Shown one piece after another: positions 26,676-58,305 of a stretch of DNA of 64,000 nt. The notes below the pieces were generated by a model that was given only the letters and a program-made list of their open reading frames with translations, ran no database searches and was not told the DNA's origin. The DNA is from Brachypodius melanocephalos (Eukaryota > Chordata > Aves > Passeriformes > Pycnonotidae): NCBI GenBank assembly GCA_013398615.1, contig VZSR01003807.1:12006428-12070427 (forward strand), in the 5' to 3' direction. Within the stretch, counting starts at the first letter, position 1. The number at the start of each line of letters is the position of its first letter. The translations under genes and the position numbers were made by a program.

Positions 26676-29600
26676 TGTCACTCACTACTACAAAAGAAAG
26701 GTGGAGGATTCTTTGAGTAGCAAATTTAAGGAAATTAATAAAGTTATAAGAGAATGAGTTCACAGTTTTGCCAAAACCCTTATTTACTGCATGAGCTGAG
26801 TAAGCATTTCCGAGGGCAGTTTGTTGTGGGATGTTAGCTGCTACAGAGAAACCAAGGGTGTTAACTGTTATGTTAGTCACTAATTAAAGAATTTCTTAGC
26901 CTTCTTAAAGGTCAAAAGGAGGGAGATAAGCCTTCCTGTTCTGTTCTCTTCCTCCACCCACATGAACATCTTCCTTTGTCCATGAAAAAAAAAGCTGTGA
27001 TATGTCAGGACTTTTTGAGAATAAGACTTCTTGATGACCGCTGAAGATTCCCACATCAGTGTTGTTCTTGTTTGGCACACTGTGCCCAAAGAGCTTTACA
27101 TGCGCTGTACATCCCGTAATCACTCGATTGACCTTGATGGAAGGCAGTGCTACCCAAGATCGCCGAACCACGCTGCACACTGTTAAGTAATGTACTTTAG
27201 CTGTGTCGTGTGCTTGCTTTGAAGCCTGGTTTCTGCAACAGATAACATTTACCTTGTGAGCTGAGAAGTACGAAGAGCAGCAGCTTATGCGCCAAGAAGA
27301 GGGGGAAATGCTTGGTATACGAGGCTGGAAACAAGGCACAGCTCAGTGTAACAACTAACCATGCTGCCTCCACATTGCTCCTCTGTTCAGATCCAGATTT
27401 TGTTTCTCTTTCTAGTTCCTACTTCATAGTGGAGAAGTTTACTTGCCTTCACTGCATCTGCTCTCATCTTTGAGACAGCATGAGTAGCAGCCATGTGCTC
27501 AGCTGGGGCTCATAGTAACAGCTGTCCATTAAAGAAAAATCCCAGTTCTAAGAATTAACGTGCAGGCCTCTGCCTTCTGATTGAGTAAGAGAAACTGTTT
27601 CTGATGGCCATGGACTTGTATTTAGCTACCTACTGTGTAGGCTCAGTGGAAGAGATACTGACTCCCCTGCACAAGGTCTGTAGCCTTTTGCTTGCTTTGA
27701 GAGTGGAGTGTGTGATTGCCCTGTTTGGTTTGTCTGCTTTTACTTCTCCCTCTCATTTTCATGAGCATGTGCTGTCACTGTTGTGTAAAACTCTGAGGTG
27801 TTGCTATCACCATCTCTTCCTCTTGTTTTTGCGTGAAGGAGTCCACGCTTGCTGTGGTTGTTCTCAGCGTGAAATGAGAGAGAGCTCTCTGGGGATGAGA
27901 GGACAGATATCCTGTTGCTGAATCTTGAGCAGGCTTACAAAATGACTCTAGAGTGGCTCAGTTCTGCCAAGAGACCACCGCTGTGTAGATGCAGAGAGCA
28001 GGACTGTGAGTTGTCTGCTCCTGAAGAAGCAGAGACTAAAAAAATCTCACCTTTGAACCCAGGCACGTGAATTTAGCCTGTGTAGCCCAGTAGAGGACTT
28101 CAAGCCTGTACCTTAAGTTCTGGGCTTCAGAGTTACTCGTGGGAGCTAAAGTTGTTCTTCAACACCTAGCTGAATACACTTAGCTGGCTTAACTTTTTGT
28201 CTCTGTAGAGATAAGTGCAGAGTTCCTGCTGCACAAACAGCGGTGTGTGGTGGGGTGATTTGCATAATTGATACTCGGTGATCTCAGTGTGGGGGCGAAT
28301 AGTTCTTCCTCCACAACAACTGTCACAGCTATGCTGACAAACTCTTGAAAGGTACTTTTTCTGCCCTCATTGTGCTCAGGGTACACTTTGGGAAGATCTG
28401 GAGCATATTTGTTTGCCATCACACATCTTTAGGGAGGGGAGTGGGAAGAGTTTCATCTCAGAAGCCCTTAAGCTGTTTTAGGAGTTACGAAGGGCTACTT
28501 TGCCAATCCTTGCAATCACTTTTCTTTTGTGATCTGTAACTGCTCCAGAGCAATATCTTGGTGCTTAGATGATATTCCAGGACTTGCCATGACCTACTTT
28601 TATCTGGGAGCAAATAGTACCTGTTGCATGCTGTTTGAAGTACCTGCTTGAGAAGTGGAAGCATTGTAATGTATTGACATAGATCAGATTATCGAACTGT
28701 TAGAGGTGATCACATCACATAACCCTACTAAGAAATTTCACAAATGCCATAAAGTGTGTTCCACTGAAGTCTGTGAGTAAAATGAAAGAGGCTGGTATGG
28801 ACCAGGTAGAACAGAAGGGTGGAATATCAAACAAAAATCTGACAAAAGGATTTGTATCTAGAATGCAGAATGAACAAACATCATTACTGGGCCTTGTGTG
28901 ACTTGTTGCACTGCTATTTCTCCCTAAGTAAATGGAGTTCATTTTCATTCTGCACTTTGATGTCTGTATGAACGTGGCTGGCCTTGTAGGTCAGGCAGAA
29001 GCCCTTGTAGCCTAACAGTACACCTCTGATGTTGGCCAAAAGCTGATGCCTCAGGAAGAGTATTTCAAAGATACACACCATTGCCTTCCTCTGAGGCATT
29101 GGAGGTTGAAAAGTCCTATATAATGAGTTACTAAATGGATTTCTGTGAACTTGTCCAGTCTTTCTTTGAAACCCTGTGAACTCCAGCATCCATAGTATAC
29201 TTTAACAAAGGCTGTCCTAGATAACCTTCACATTGTTTGGAAAGTTATCTACAAACTTCCTTGCCACAGTGCTATATGGTATTTTTTTTCCTTGTTTAGT
29301 GTTGATGCCCTGTAGTTATTTTGTTGGTAGAGCCATGAACACATGTTCTTGTCTAGTCTGTTCAGGCAGCTCAGGAGTTTCTATGCTCTTATGTCCTAGC
29401 CTTAGTTAATTTTCTTCCAAACTGAAAAGTCCTAGCTAGCTTAGTTGATCCTTGCATGATAATTATTTGAGCATCCTTGACCTTCTTTCAGTTCACATCT
29501 GATGAAAATACTACTTTGCGTCCTGTAATGTCTCCATCTGGGAGGAATACAGTTACTGAGAACATTTCTCCAGTAGTTGTTTCTTGGATGCTTTAAACTC

Positions 29601-30904
29601 CCAGGTCATAGTCCTTTGAGAGAGTAAGTCACAGATAATCCTTGTGTTCACTCAGCCCACCCTGTTCCATTGTAATGTACTGCTCTTCCACTCCAGAAGA
29701 GCAACCACCACAGGGTCTATTGAAAGTATTGAGAGCTGTGTGCTGTCAGGCTGTGTTGCTGCTGTCAGACTTCTGACTCTGTAATGGCTCTGGGTTTTCC
29801 ATGCACATTGCCCTCTAGAACATAGGTCTCCGCATAAGCATTGGAATAAAAGGCACCAATATGGGTGCTTGGATTCAGGAGAAGCTCTGAGTCTAATGTA
29901 GCTTTTATTTAGATTATTCACACATTCAGATCCTGCCCTGGTTTTTGTGATTTGGTACTTCAGAGTTCATCTTTTGCAGAAATTGTTGTGTGTTTGTTGC
30001 TTCCCAAGTGAAAAAGCCAAACAGAGGCATAAAATGATGTTTGTGTTCCAGATCAAGACTATAAGATACTAATTTATTTTTTTTTCCCTCCAGAGGATTG
30101 CAGAAGGGTGATATTGCTTTATGTAGTGTAAATATTGGAGATGTTAAATTGTTTAGAAGACTTTGAAATTGATAAAACTTGAGATCTCAAACCTCTGTAT
30201 TATCTGCACTTGGCCCCATGCTTATATTTCTGATGGAAGACAGCAGAAGATCTGATCCTTTCTGGATTCTGAGCAACTTCTTGAGATAAAGCTTATTTGA
30301 GGATTGTTTGTGGATATTGCTGTAAACTTCACGTGTAAAGCCTTAGTCTTGCAACTTCATTATGTTTCATTAGATGCAACAGCTGTCATGATAAAACCGT
30401 CTGTGTATGCAGGAGTTTGATCCAGTGGCCTCTAGCTTTCCTCTGTATTTATTCTCTATGTACAAAGAAGCTATTGTTGCTGCACTTTGTGTTCCTAAAT
30501 CCATCCTAGCATCCATTGAGGGCAAGTGACACATCCAGGCAGTGGTGCTGTGTTGAGCCTGTTGTCACTGGCTGTGTGTTCCTCCTTTAAGGAACAGATT
30601 GCTGCTTGTACACAGATATTCTGAAAATGCTAATGGAGTATTATACAGCATCAGAGAGTCTTTAAAGTGAGCATTAATGTATTTCAATGAAACACCATAA
30701 ACCCTCCTGCTTCTTCATAATATCATGTTCAAAGTAAGTCGTTCTTACATCCCTCACATAGAGTGAAGGCAAGTGTTTTGCATGAAAAACACCTGGGCTG
30801 TGTAAGTGTACAGGGCTTTGTTCAAGGGCAGTATCCTGGGGCCTTTCAGACTTTCTCTGCATTGCTTTATGTCTTGCCAGAACACAGAGCTGTGCCTAGG
30901 TAAT

Positions 30905-30925
30905 TTTTTTTTTTTTTTTTTTTTT
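30905..30925. repeat. T21 homopolymer
   Basis: An uninterrupted T run of about 21. On the minus strand it is an A run at the 3' end of a 133-codon open frame (30896-31297). This could be chance or a poly-A tail of a retrocopied transcript; I do not recognise the frame. Confidence 0.9.
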
Positions 30926-32825
30926 CCCTGGGAAGAGTGCTTGCTTGGTTTTACTGTTTCCCTGGGCAGTTATTGTTAACTGTACAGAGCTGACCAGAGG
31001 TGGAGAATCCTGGAAGTCTGTCTGGGGAGTAGGCGTTTGGGAGCCAGGGCTGTCAGAGACGTGCTGTTGTACTGTCACTTGCACTTGCCACGCCTGCATG
31101 AAATCTTTATGATCTTTTGGCATGCAAAGTGTTATTGCTTGACCTAAGATAAAGAACTGAATTGCAGCCATGGCTCCTTCTTGATTTTTCACGCAGATGC
31201 CTACTATGCAGTTATTACATGCTGACAGAAGAGATAGAAGGCCTTCATTAAGGGAACTGAGATAGGCATGTAATTTAGTTTGGCATCTTCTGCACATCTA
31301 AACATAAAAAAGTTTGAATTTGCATTCTAGGATTGTGTTCATGTTTAATTATAAGGACGGTTTCATGCTATATTACAAAGAACAGTTAAGTGACATGGCT
31401 GCAATACCAAACTCAATGGATTTGCTTTCTTGTGACCTGTTTGTGTGTGTAGGCAGGGAGGGGGAAGTTCATTCTGAAAATTCCACCTGCTTTGTTAAAA
31501 CTGGAATTTCTGGATGACTCTCCACATCTGGGTATTGAAGATTTTCATATGAATCAAATTAATCCCCTTCCCCTACTTCCACTTTATCCAGAAGTCTAAC
31601 TTTCAGATTTCACTCCAAAATTTTTCTTGTCTTCCCCTCAAAGTACTTTCTCTTCCGAAAAACTTCCACAGAAGAAGTCAGAAGTGTTTTTCACCATACA
31701 TGAGAGCAGCAGATACCTGGGCTCCTATTGCTTTGACTAAACTTAAGAAATTTCAGTTAAGTATAACTGATATAGCTATTGATCCTTAAATACTGAGGAC
31801 TAGTAGCCCCAAAAATATGGTTCTGCAAGTTATTGCATTAAAGCTAACTAGTAGTTAAGGCTAACAATTGTACTGGACAATTTTAAAGTAACTACTAGAT
31901 TATAGATTGTTATGTACAACTCAGTTTAACTTCAGTGGTATTTCTCCCTCTCCTGGGAAGGTAAGCAAGGTTTTAGGGAACAAAGACCAGCCTACTCAGC
32001 TCTAATTTTACCTGTTGCAAATGCAGCAATACCTAACTGCTTCATAGACTCTAAGGAATTCCATTGGAACGTGACTTATGTTCCCATTTATTTGCAATGA
32101 GGAAGCAATGTTTAACACAATGAGATCTGAAATGGAACACGTCCTTCAGTTCACAGACGGGTATTTTGATTTAGCATGGTATGCTGAGAAACTGGGTCGG
32201 TCAAATGTGTGCAACTGGCTTGCCATGTCAGCCAAGGTGATGCCAGTGAGGCCATCCTCTATTCACATTTTGTGAGCTGCTCTTTTCTTCCTTGTCAGCA
32301 AACTGCTCTCCAGTGTTCAAGGGAAGGCTCATGGCTGCTGTGCTGTGCTGCCACTGCCCTCTCTGAAATGCTCTGTGTAGGGCAGGCAGTGCATGAGAGG
32401 TTCAGCTATGGGAGCAGGGGAGGAGCGTGGGAAAGGCTTTCTTCATTGCTGGGCTGTGCAGTTCTTTCCCATTCTCATAGGAATCAGATTTTCCTTCCCC
32501 CAGAAGAGAAATGGTGAGTCTGTCATTTGCCTTGTCGTTTCAGGTTTTTGAACATCCTTTAAATGATAAAAATGTAGCTCTAGGAAGGACTTGGACCTGT
32601 GTTTTCTGAAGGCTGCATGGAAGTGGCTATGTAATATCATAATATCTTACCACTCCAGCAATTATTGTTTCTTGTCATGTTACCCAGCCTGCAATAAGAG
32701 GGCATTTTGCTGGTTTTCTCCATGTGGGTTTAGAAGTTTATATAGTCTTCTATATAAAATGTGGCAGGTTTCAGATAACTCCCATTTGGAAAGGGATCAG
32801 TGACATGTTTAAAAATATGAAACGA

Positions 32826-32890
32826 ACAGAAAACCCCCACAAACAAATAAAAAGGTCCAAACACACACAGATTTAAAAAAAAAAACCCAA
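32826..32890. repeat. A/C-rich low-complexity tract
   Basis: Alternating A runs and short C runs (AAAACCCCCACAAACAAATAAAAAGG followed by ACACACACAG and A11CCCAAC). It is of the same general type as the tracts at 4.25, 20.07 and 40.08 kb. Confidence 0.75.
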
Positions 32891-35800
32891 CTGGCAATTG
32901 TTAGGCAGCCAACCCAGGAAACACTTGACCTGTAGATCAGTATAGACTTTCCTTGATTAACATGCCCCCTTCCAAAAGAAGCATTCAAATTTGGATGACA
33001 GCATTCCATCTAGCAAGTCATCAGGCAGGCAGAACAGAATAGTCACCTTCTGTGATGCTTCCGGTGACAAATACACTCATGAATGTAATTTTCCCTTCTA
33101 TGTAATAGCATCACACCAGGAAATGTGGTGTTTTTTCTGGGGATTATAATAAACCACATCCTTGTCTACAGTCCTGCTGTAGCCCATTGTTTGCAAGCCT
33201 GTAATTTGTTCATCTCTGCCTCTTGTCCATTCTCACATCTCAAGTGTAACACTTGTAGCTATTTTTCAGACCTACCAACATCTTTGAATTCCAGCCCTGT
33301 CCTCCCAAAAGACTTATTTTGTTCTTGACTGGGTGCTGTTCATGGTCTTGTAAGTGCACTCTATCTTCCAAGGATTGTGAGAAAACTTTGTTTTCATACT
33401 CCCTTAATCCCACCACACTTACATCCCCTTTTCAAGACCTTGGCATGGCAGGAAAAGGTCAGAATATGTGTCCCTGCAGTAGTTGCAGCAAGATGAAGGT
33501 GCTGAGCCCACCTGAGAGGGAAGCTGTGTTTTGGCAATCCTGCAGCAGCAAATGGAATTGAACATTTGCTTGATATTCATGACGTTTGTCTCCTGCTCTG
33601 AAAGAAGCTATGGAGAATGTCGGTGCACAACTTGTCATTTGGTTGTAATTTCACATGGCTCACATTTGTTGCATGCCTACGTGTTGTATGGCACCACATC
33701 AAATATGTTGTTAGATGTTATTTGATCCATCACGCAGGTTATTCTGTCAGAGAAGAAACAGAATTGTCTCCAAATATTGTGTTCTTGATATGCTGGTGTT
33801 CATAAATTCTTCGGAAGTATATCATAAATTGAACTGATATTTCTGCAGTTGCTTCTGTGTTACTTGTGCTGCTTACCTTCTCAGAGTTGTCTTCTCTGCA
33901 CAGTCTCTGAACCATTACCTGTTGACTGAAGCAACTTGTGGAGGACAGAGGAATGCAGATGCTGAAGTGTTAGCAGATTAGCTCTGAAGCCGCTAGGATT
34001 TTTTTTCCCTCGTCAAAGTTGAAAATTATCCCATAACAGTTTCCAGGAGCTGGGACAACAGTTACTCCATCCATTAGGACAATATCTTTCTTTGTTGTTG
34101 GACTTCGAACCAGTGAACACTACTGAGTGGAATGTGGAAGAGTAGAGAGCAGTTTTAGTGCCCTTCTGATGCTGCTACATGAAGTTGTTTTTCCTATTAC
34201 CAGATACTTAATCACTACATGCGTCTATGAACAGCTCTGGTTGCTAAGGTCAAAATGAGATTACTTTGTCCTTGCAGATGCATTACAGCCCAGGCCAAGA
34301 ACCTTGCCTGTTATTTGTTCCATTACTAGTTGCTGCTTGCTTGGTGAAAGAGTAGACCTGCAGAAGTGAGGATAAATGCTACTGTTTTCTTAATACTATT
34401 ATTAATACCACTGTTTCCTCCTTGTTAAGAATTCGGTATTCCTTCAGCACAAGCAAGTCCATATCCATACAGTCTCTGTGTGTGCAAGAAGGCTTAACAG
34501 CTCTGCATGCTGTTTTTCATGGAATGTGCTGTGCAGTACAGCACTTCAGAATGTGGCTGATTTGCTTAAATGTACAAGTGACTCCTGGGATTTCCAGACA
34601 CCAGAGACTGAAGAAACAAGACATGTCTATCCAGGTTTCTCCAGTGCTAATTGCCACCACTTGGAACGATCCGTGCTTGGAAACCTGCTGTTTAGGAGAC
34701 TCTGGTCTTTCTTCCTGCTTGGAAAGAGGAAGAAAACATTCCTGAGCATTGTCTAAGGCATTTAGACCTGCCTAATGATAATGATAAGTGACACAGTTAA
34801 GTACCGGTTTGTCCTGTGTTAATGGGTAAAAGTTGGTATTTAGTGCCCTTTATCTTATGTGTTCATAGAAAATAAATTGTATGGTCTTATTTAAATGACT
34901 TGCACAACTTCATGGTTTCACTGAACTATTTTATTATGCAAGTGAACTATTAGATTACATGCATCAGGGTGCAAGACGTCCACAATAGCATAGTGTGTCG
35001 GAGAGCTGTGAGTTTGTTTTTTCCCTGTTCTCTCTGCCCTTTTCCCTTTAGTGAGGGATGTTTTTCACTGGAACTGCAGTATCAGCAGAGGGATGGTTAA
35101 CTTCAAAGATACCGTGTTGCCTGCAGTCAGAGACTGGTTCTGCATCAAGGTGCTCAAGAATCCAATGTTAGAAAAAACTGCAGCTGTGCATTTGTAGTTA
35201 AAAACTGGGTGTTTGTGAGAAATGGGGTTTAAGAGGTAATGTCTTCTTGGGTTCCTATCTAGGTCTTGACTCTTCCACAGAGGTGGTGCCACTCAGATGA
35301 TTGGCAGTGTGTTGCCTCCTTAAGAGAGTGTTATCTGAATGTTTTTCAAATGGCACTTTAATTTTTCAAGTCACTCTACCGATGTGCACGGACTATGAAA
35401 GGCTGCACCTGCCCCACAGATTGATCTACTGACTTAGCATTAGAAAAGATGTTGTTTTAGCGACAACAAAAGAACAAATGCATGACTTTAAGGGCATTGC
35501 TAAAGCACACAAGACTCCATTGTAACTACTATTGCTTTCCATAGTGTTACAACCATTTAAACTACTCTGAAGTTCTCTCTAGCTCTGGCGTTCATCTTCT
35601 ATTCTCTTGCTCGAGTTGATAAGGTAGCTAACATGTTACATTCCAGTATGCAGTCATGGAACTGGTGTTCAGTCTTTCAGTGTCTTAAGTTCTTCAGCTG
35701 CATGGAGAGTTTTTCCTTTTAATGCAAATGGCATTGCCTTTTCAACAGCATGCTTTTCCCCTTCTGGATCAAATTTTTTAGCAATTTTATGCATCCTAAG

Positions 35801-35908
35801 ACAGGGGAAGAGGAAAAACTCGTGTTCTGTAGTGTTTTTGTATGCACAAGCAAATCTTAAATGCCCTATTTTTCATTTTAAGTGTGTTAACCTCAGACAT
35901 AAAAGTAG

Positions 35909-35963
35909 AATTATTGAATAGTTAAGGTTGAAAGGGACCTTACTATAATCTATTTCCAACCCC
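35909..35963 (-). repeat. CR1 3'-end scrap, antisense
   Basis: The words 'tagaattattgaatagttaaggttgaaagggacctta' are cut here to their landmarks TAGAATTATT, GGTTGAAAGGGACCTT and TTTCCAAC. These correspond to the reversed end of avian CR1 (tagaatcattgaatggttt...ggaagggacct). Only about 55 bases are recognisable. Confidence 0.75.
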
Positions 35964-37795
35964 CAGAATACTAAAGTGTTATGACATTGGCCTATCAAGA
36001 AAGAAGCCACATCTTACTGTCCAGGATTTTTAGCATGCTTTGTGCATAAATGCACATATTTTTTAATATAACCCTTATTTCATGTATAACAGCCATGTGC
36101 TGTTCTCTTCCCTCCACACCTTTGTGCTCTTAAAAATGAAAAGCTGTTTTCATTTTGATTATGGCTTCAACATTGTCCTGGATTATTGCCAGGACTTGGT
36201 AGGATCTTACAAAGGACACGCCTTGCCTAGACAGGGTGAGCAGAACTTCACTTGTGAAAGTTGTCGTAACTGTACCTTCCTCTTTTTGTTTCTCATGGAA
36301 ATTAGTTTGAGTTGTTTGCTGTTTTCCTCTCCAACAATACCTGTATTGGTTAGCACCTTGTGTGTTGATTTAATCGTCTTGGCGCCATGGGGAGTTGCAT
36401 CTGCTCTGAGCTGAGTGCCAAACTGATCGACTCTCAGTGTAACAGGCATCAAGGCTTCTTCAGGCTGTCTAAACCAGGGTTTCATATGGGTTATGCTCTG
36501 TTTGCTGCTTAACTACGAGTTTTTCTGTGGCTAAAAGCTTATGGAGTGGTTGTAGGGCATCCATTTAGAAACACTGTTAAAACCACTGTGTTCTGGAAGT
36601 CAAGGCTAGGGTTTGGAGATGAGAAGCAGGAGGGCTTAACAGGGCAGGAAAGAGACTCAAAGGATATTCCCAGGCAGCCATCAACTCATTGATGGGACAG
36701 AAAGCCCTGTCTCTTCTTGCTCTGCCAGTCATGTGGCTGGCAGTTTGTCTGAGGGCACACCAGGGCAATTCCTCTTTGTCCTGATGGTTATGCAGCCCTT
36801 AAAGAACACAGAAATTAACCTTTACTGCAGGCCTGAAGTGTCCTTGAAAGCTATTTGGTTATCCAAGTAGTCATGTTCCTGCATGCTTCTGGCTTTAAAT
36901 GATTGAAGTGGAAAAGCAGATTATTACAATTTTTGTCTTAATGCTAAAATAATTCTTAAAATATGTAGCAGCTAAATGGCTTTAGCACTAAATAGCTCAC
37001 TATGTAGCTGCTCCTACAGTCTTTGACAGTTGTAGTAAAACAGGACTAGGGAGTTTAACTTTTTTTACTAGCAGATAACCACTAAGGAGAGATAGAGGAA
37101 AAGACATACTGGTGCGAGCTGGAATTTTGCACTCAGCCAGCATTCTGCAGGTTTTCTGGTAAGGAGTAAGAAGCAGCTCCTTTTAAGTTTTTTAGCTTGT
37201 AAAGTGATACTTATTTTACACTTCTGTGGTGTTTCAGCCAGAAGTACAAATAACTTCCACAGCACAAATCTGAAGACGATGAGCATATGTTTTCTTGAAG
37301 TGAGTAGAAAGGGATTAGAATATGATTAGGGATTTATTGTTGAGAGGGATTAAGCAACAGGTGTTTTTTAAGGTCACATCTTTGAATTGCAGACTTGCTG
37401 TTATAGAGAACTTGATATCTGAACTTCTCCTCCCTTCCTACACTGGAAACATTTCTTGGGAAACCTTTGGTTCTTAAGGCACAGGAGGAAAACCTTAAGC
37501 ATAATTCCATGCTCCATTATGATCCCAAATGCTACAGTTAGGTTTTCCAAGAACTCATTTTACCTTCTTGCTTGTTCTTCCATCTTATATTTAGAGAAAT
37601 TTTTTAAAGTCCTAATTTAAAGGACAGTGCTTTAAAAACACGGCTTGAAAGTGGCATCACTAAGTCATCTTCTCTGATTCAGTTCTGGGATCCTGTGACT
37701 TGGAAACTGCCTTCAGTGGTCTTTCTTTGGGAGGGTCCTCTGTCATGTGGAAACAGAAGAAAAGAAACAACTCTATAAAGATACTTGATGCCTTC

Positions 37796-37876
37796 ATAGA
37801 ATCATTTGGTTTGGAAAGTATCTCTAAGATCAAGTGCAACCATTAACCTAACATTGCCAGGTGCACCACTAAACTG
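37796..37876 (-). repeat. CR1 3'-end fragment, antisense
   Basis: The start CATAGAATCATTTGG, then TCTCTAAGATCAAGTGC and CCATTAACCTAACATTGCC, matches the reversed CR1 terminus. It is short and diverged. Confidence 0.85.
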
Positions 37877-39194
37877 AAGAAGGCTGGTTAAACATTCAGT
37901 GTCTCACTGAAAAAGCAGTGCGAAGCTTCATAATATACTAAAACTACCTGAAGCAACTTGTTTTGTTCACAGTTCTGTGTTACATGTAACCTTGTTACAC
38001 CTGACATGTATCCTAGAGTTTAAACATACATAATTAAGTTGCTGGGAATTGCTGAAGGCCAAAGCTTTGTAGTGAGTGATTCTTTTACTTCTCATTTATT
38101 CAGATGTGTGCCAGGTTCTCCTGGTCTCTTAGCCTTGGCTTTCTGTAATGTGACATTTACAAATTGTTGGGAAATTATCATGAAATCTCATCTGCCTCTA
38201 CATTACTTGTTGTCTGACCTTGTGTTTACATGTCTGCTTTTTTGTTCCTTTTCTTTAAAATACAGAGCTAAAAAGCTAGTTGTTAGCATAACTATACTAC
38301 ACAATCATACGTGTTTGGGGTTTTAGATTTGTTCTGGGATTGTTGGTTTTTTTGAGAAGTAGTATAATATTGCAAGCTATATAAGAACAGTTGGAGATAA
38401 TCCTTTCCTGATTTGCTGTTTTACCAGTCCTTATGCCATTCTCTGCAAGATTAGTTGCTGCTTTTACATCCTGGTTAACTGCTAATAGACTTTTTCTAGT
38501 CATTAAACACTCTTGCCTTCTGCATTCAGTAGTAACTTCTCTCTTGCAGTCTAGTGCCATTGCAGTAAATCTGGTTATGTTGTTTCTTCACTGTCAGCAA
38601 GAGCTTATTGAACTCCTGCCCTGTAGTATCATCCAGTACCTGTTACTGCTGTTTTTATGTGCTGAGTAGATTTTTATGAGGGAAAGAATGAATGTTTATC
38701 AGGTTAATGCTGATTGCTTTATAAGAATAATCTGCAGCCTTTTGCCTTTAAAACCTCAGATTAATTCCAGCTCTAATATAAATGGAAGTTAAATTATAAG
38801 TCTTAAATTTAATTTAGTCATTAGAGCCTTTCGTAATCCAAGGGATGGCCTGCAGGCAGCTATACTATGCACTCACAGTAGGTCTTAGTCCAAGAGGGTT
38901 TAGGCCTGGAAAGGGTCAGGTCTGAAATACCCTCCTGTTGAACCAGAAGATCTGTCCAATCCTGTGTTGAGTAGGAAAACCTGTGGAGCAATTTGATTAA
39001 AACAGCAGAATGAGTGCCCCAATTAAGTTTGCTGGTGTGATAACATGATTCTAATTGAGGCTTAAGTGTATTTATTATAGAGGTTATGGGAGTGCATCAA
39101 AGCATGGAGACTCTTGTACACAAAGTACTGTGTTAACACCTAGAAATAACTTTCAGTGCATCTTAAACAATGCTTTTTGTTGTTTTTTCCTTAG

Positions 39195-57005
<17,811 letters not shown>

Positions 57006-58305
57006 AGATGCTTGTAAGAAGAAGACAGGACTGTGGGAAAGGCAGATCTTAATGCTGTGTTCTTGTTTTGGGGTTTGTGTTGTATTTTTGGTTTGTTTTT
57101 ATTTTCCCTGAGGAGGGGCCACTGTATGACACTTAACCAATGTTCTCTAAACCCAGAGGTGTTTGAATCTCCCTTTTACTCTGAACCTTCTGTGTAATTT
57201 GGTATAGTTTAAAACTTATTGTACCACAGATCCTGGTAACTTGCTCATGCCTTTGCTTAGTGCCAAAAGGCCTTATGTCACATCTCTCTTTAAGCAAGAC
57301 AAATTTTTACAGGCCATGCTTCTATTTAAAGATATGTGTCCTGTGCAGGTGCTGGATTCAGCCTGGCCTAAAAGATGAGCATCTGTGGGTGAACTTTGTG
57401 CCATATGTCTTTGTATTATTAGTGACACTGTAAAGTGTAGCAGCTGAGAAGACAGGTCCTGGAACTCAGGATTTGCAAGCACCCATGTGTGTGTTGTACA
57501 TCCACACACGCACACATGGAGACCCTGTTTGTTCCTTGGTCATGATGCCCATGTTCCCCCTCTCCTGCCCACCCCCTTCCCCCCAAAAGAACTGACAACA
57601 CCTCAGAACTACTTTGTGTAGAAATTAGGTATTTTCTAGTTGCTGTTCTCAACTGGAGAAATTGTGCAGTGATGGCTCAGAAGTGGCATAGGGACACTGA
57701 TACCTTCTTCATGTAACAAGTAGCAAATACTCCTGGAATCTAAGACACCACTGTGTTTGCATTCCAGCTTCATTATTGATCAGTTATAGTGTAGTATTTA
57801 TATATATATATATAAAATATGCAATATGTGAATTGCAGTACTAGTTAAAGGGAAATAGTTTTGCTCTGTATATTTTGTTACTTTTCAGATTTAATAAGAC
57901 TCGCATCTGTAAAAATGCCTAAACGAGACTGTAGTCTGATACAGTGCAGCTGATTATTTACTATAAAGCATTATTTGTAAAGATCATTTTTTTACTTAAT
58001 GAAATCTGTTATATGTACACATGATCCAATATATACAATTTTACTGCACCTATTTTTCTAACAAATTTTCTAATTTTTTTTAAATGTTTGATTTAAAGTT
58101 TCAGACTCCAAAGATGAAGGGACTGCTTGTTTATATCACAGTTGTATTCTCTCTAGTAGAGAGCATTTCTGTGACCATCCTTCCCCCACTCTCCCCTTTT
58201 TTCCCTGAAAATCTGTTAGAAAGTGCGATACAGTATGTTGCCACCTCTTCCATTTACAATATCTATGCTGCGTTATACTTGAGTTGAATCTTGTGTGGGG
58301 TTTTT

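Larger units (their letters stand above)
22351..39194 (+). other. EZR: Probable EZR 5' intron
   Basis: About 17 kb without a recognisable exon, ending in a good acceptor (polypyrimidine then TTAG) before the first ezrin coding exon. It holds a strong inverted repeat at 26636-26675, a CpG-retaining block at about 27.0-27.3 kb, a T21 tract at 30905-30925 and CR1 scraps near 35.9 and 37.8 kb. It is intronic only if the promoter lies at or upstream of the 22 kb CpG island. Confidence 0.55.
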
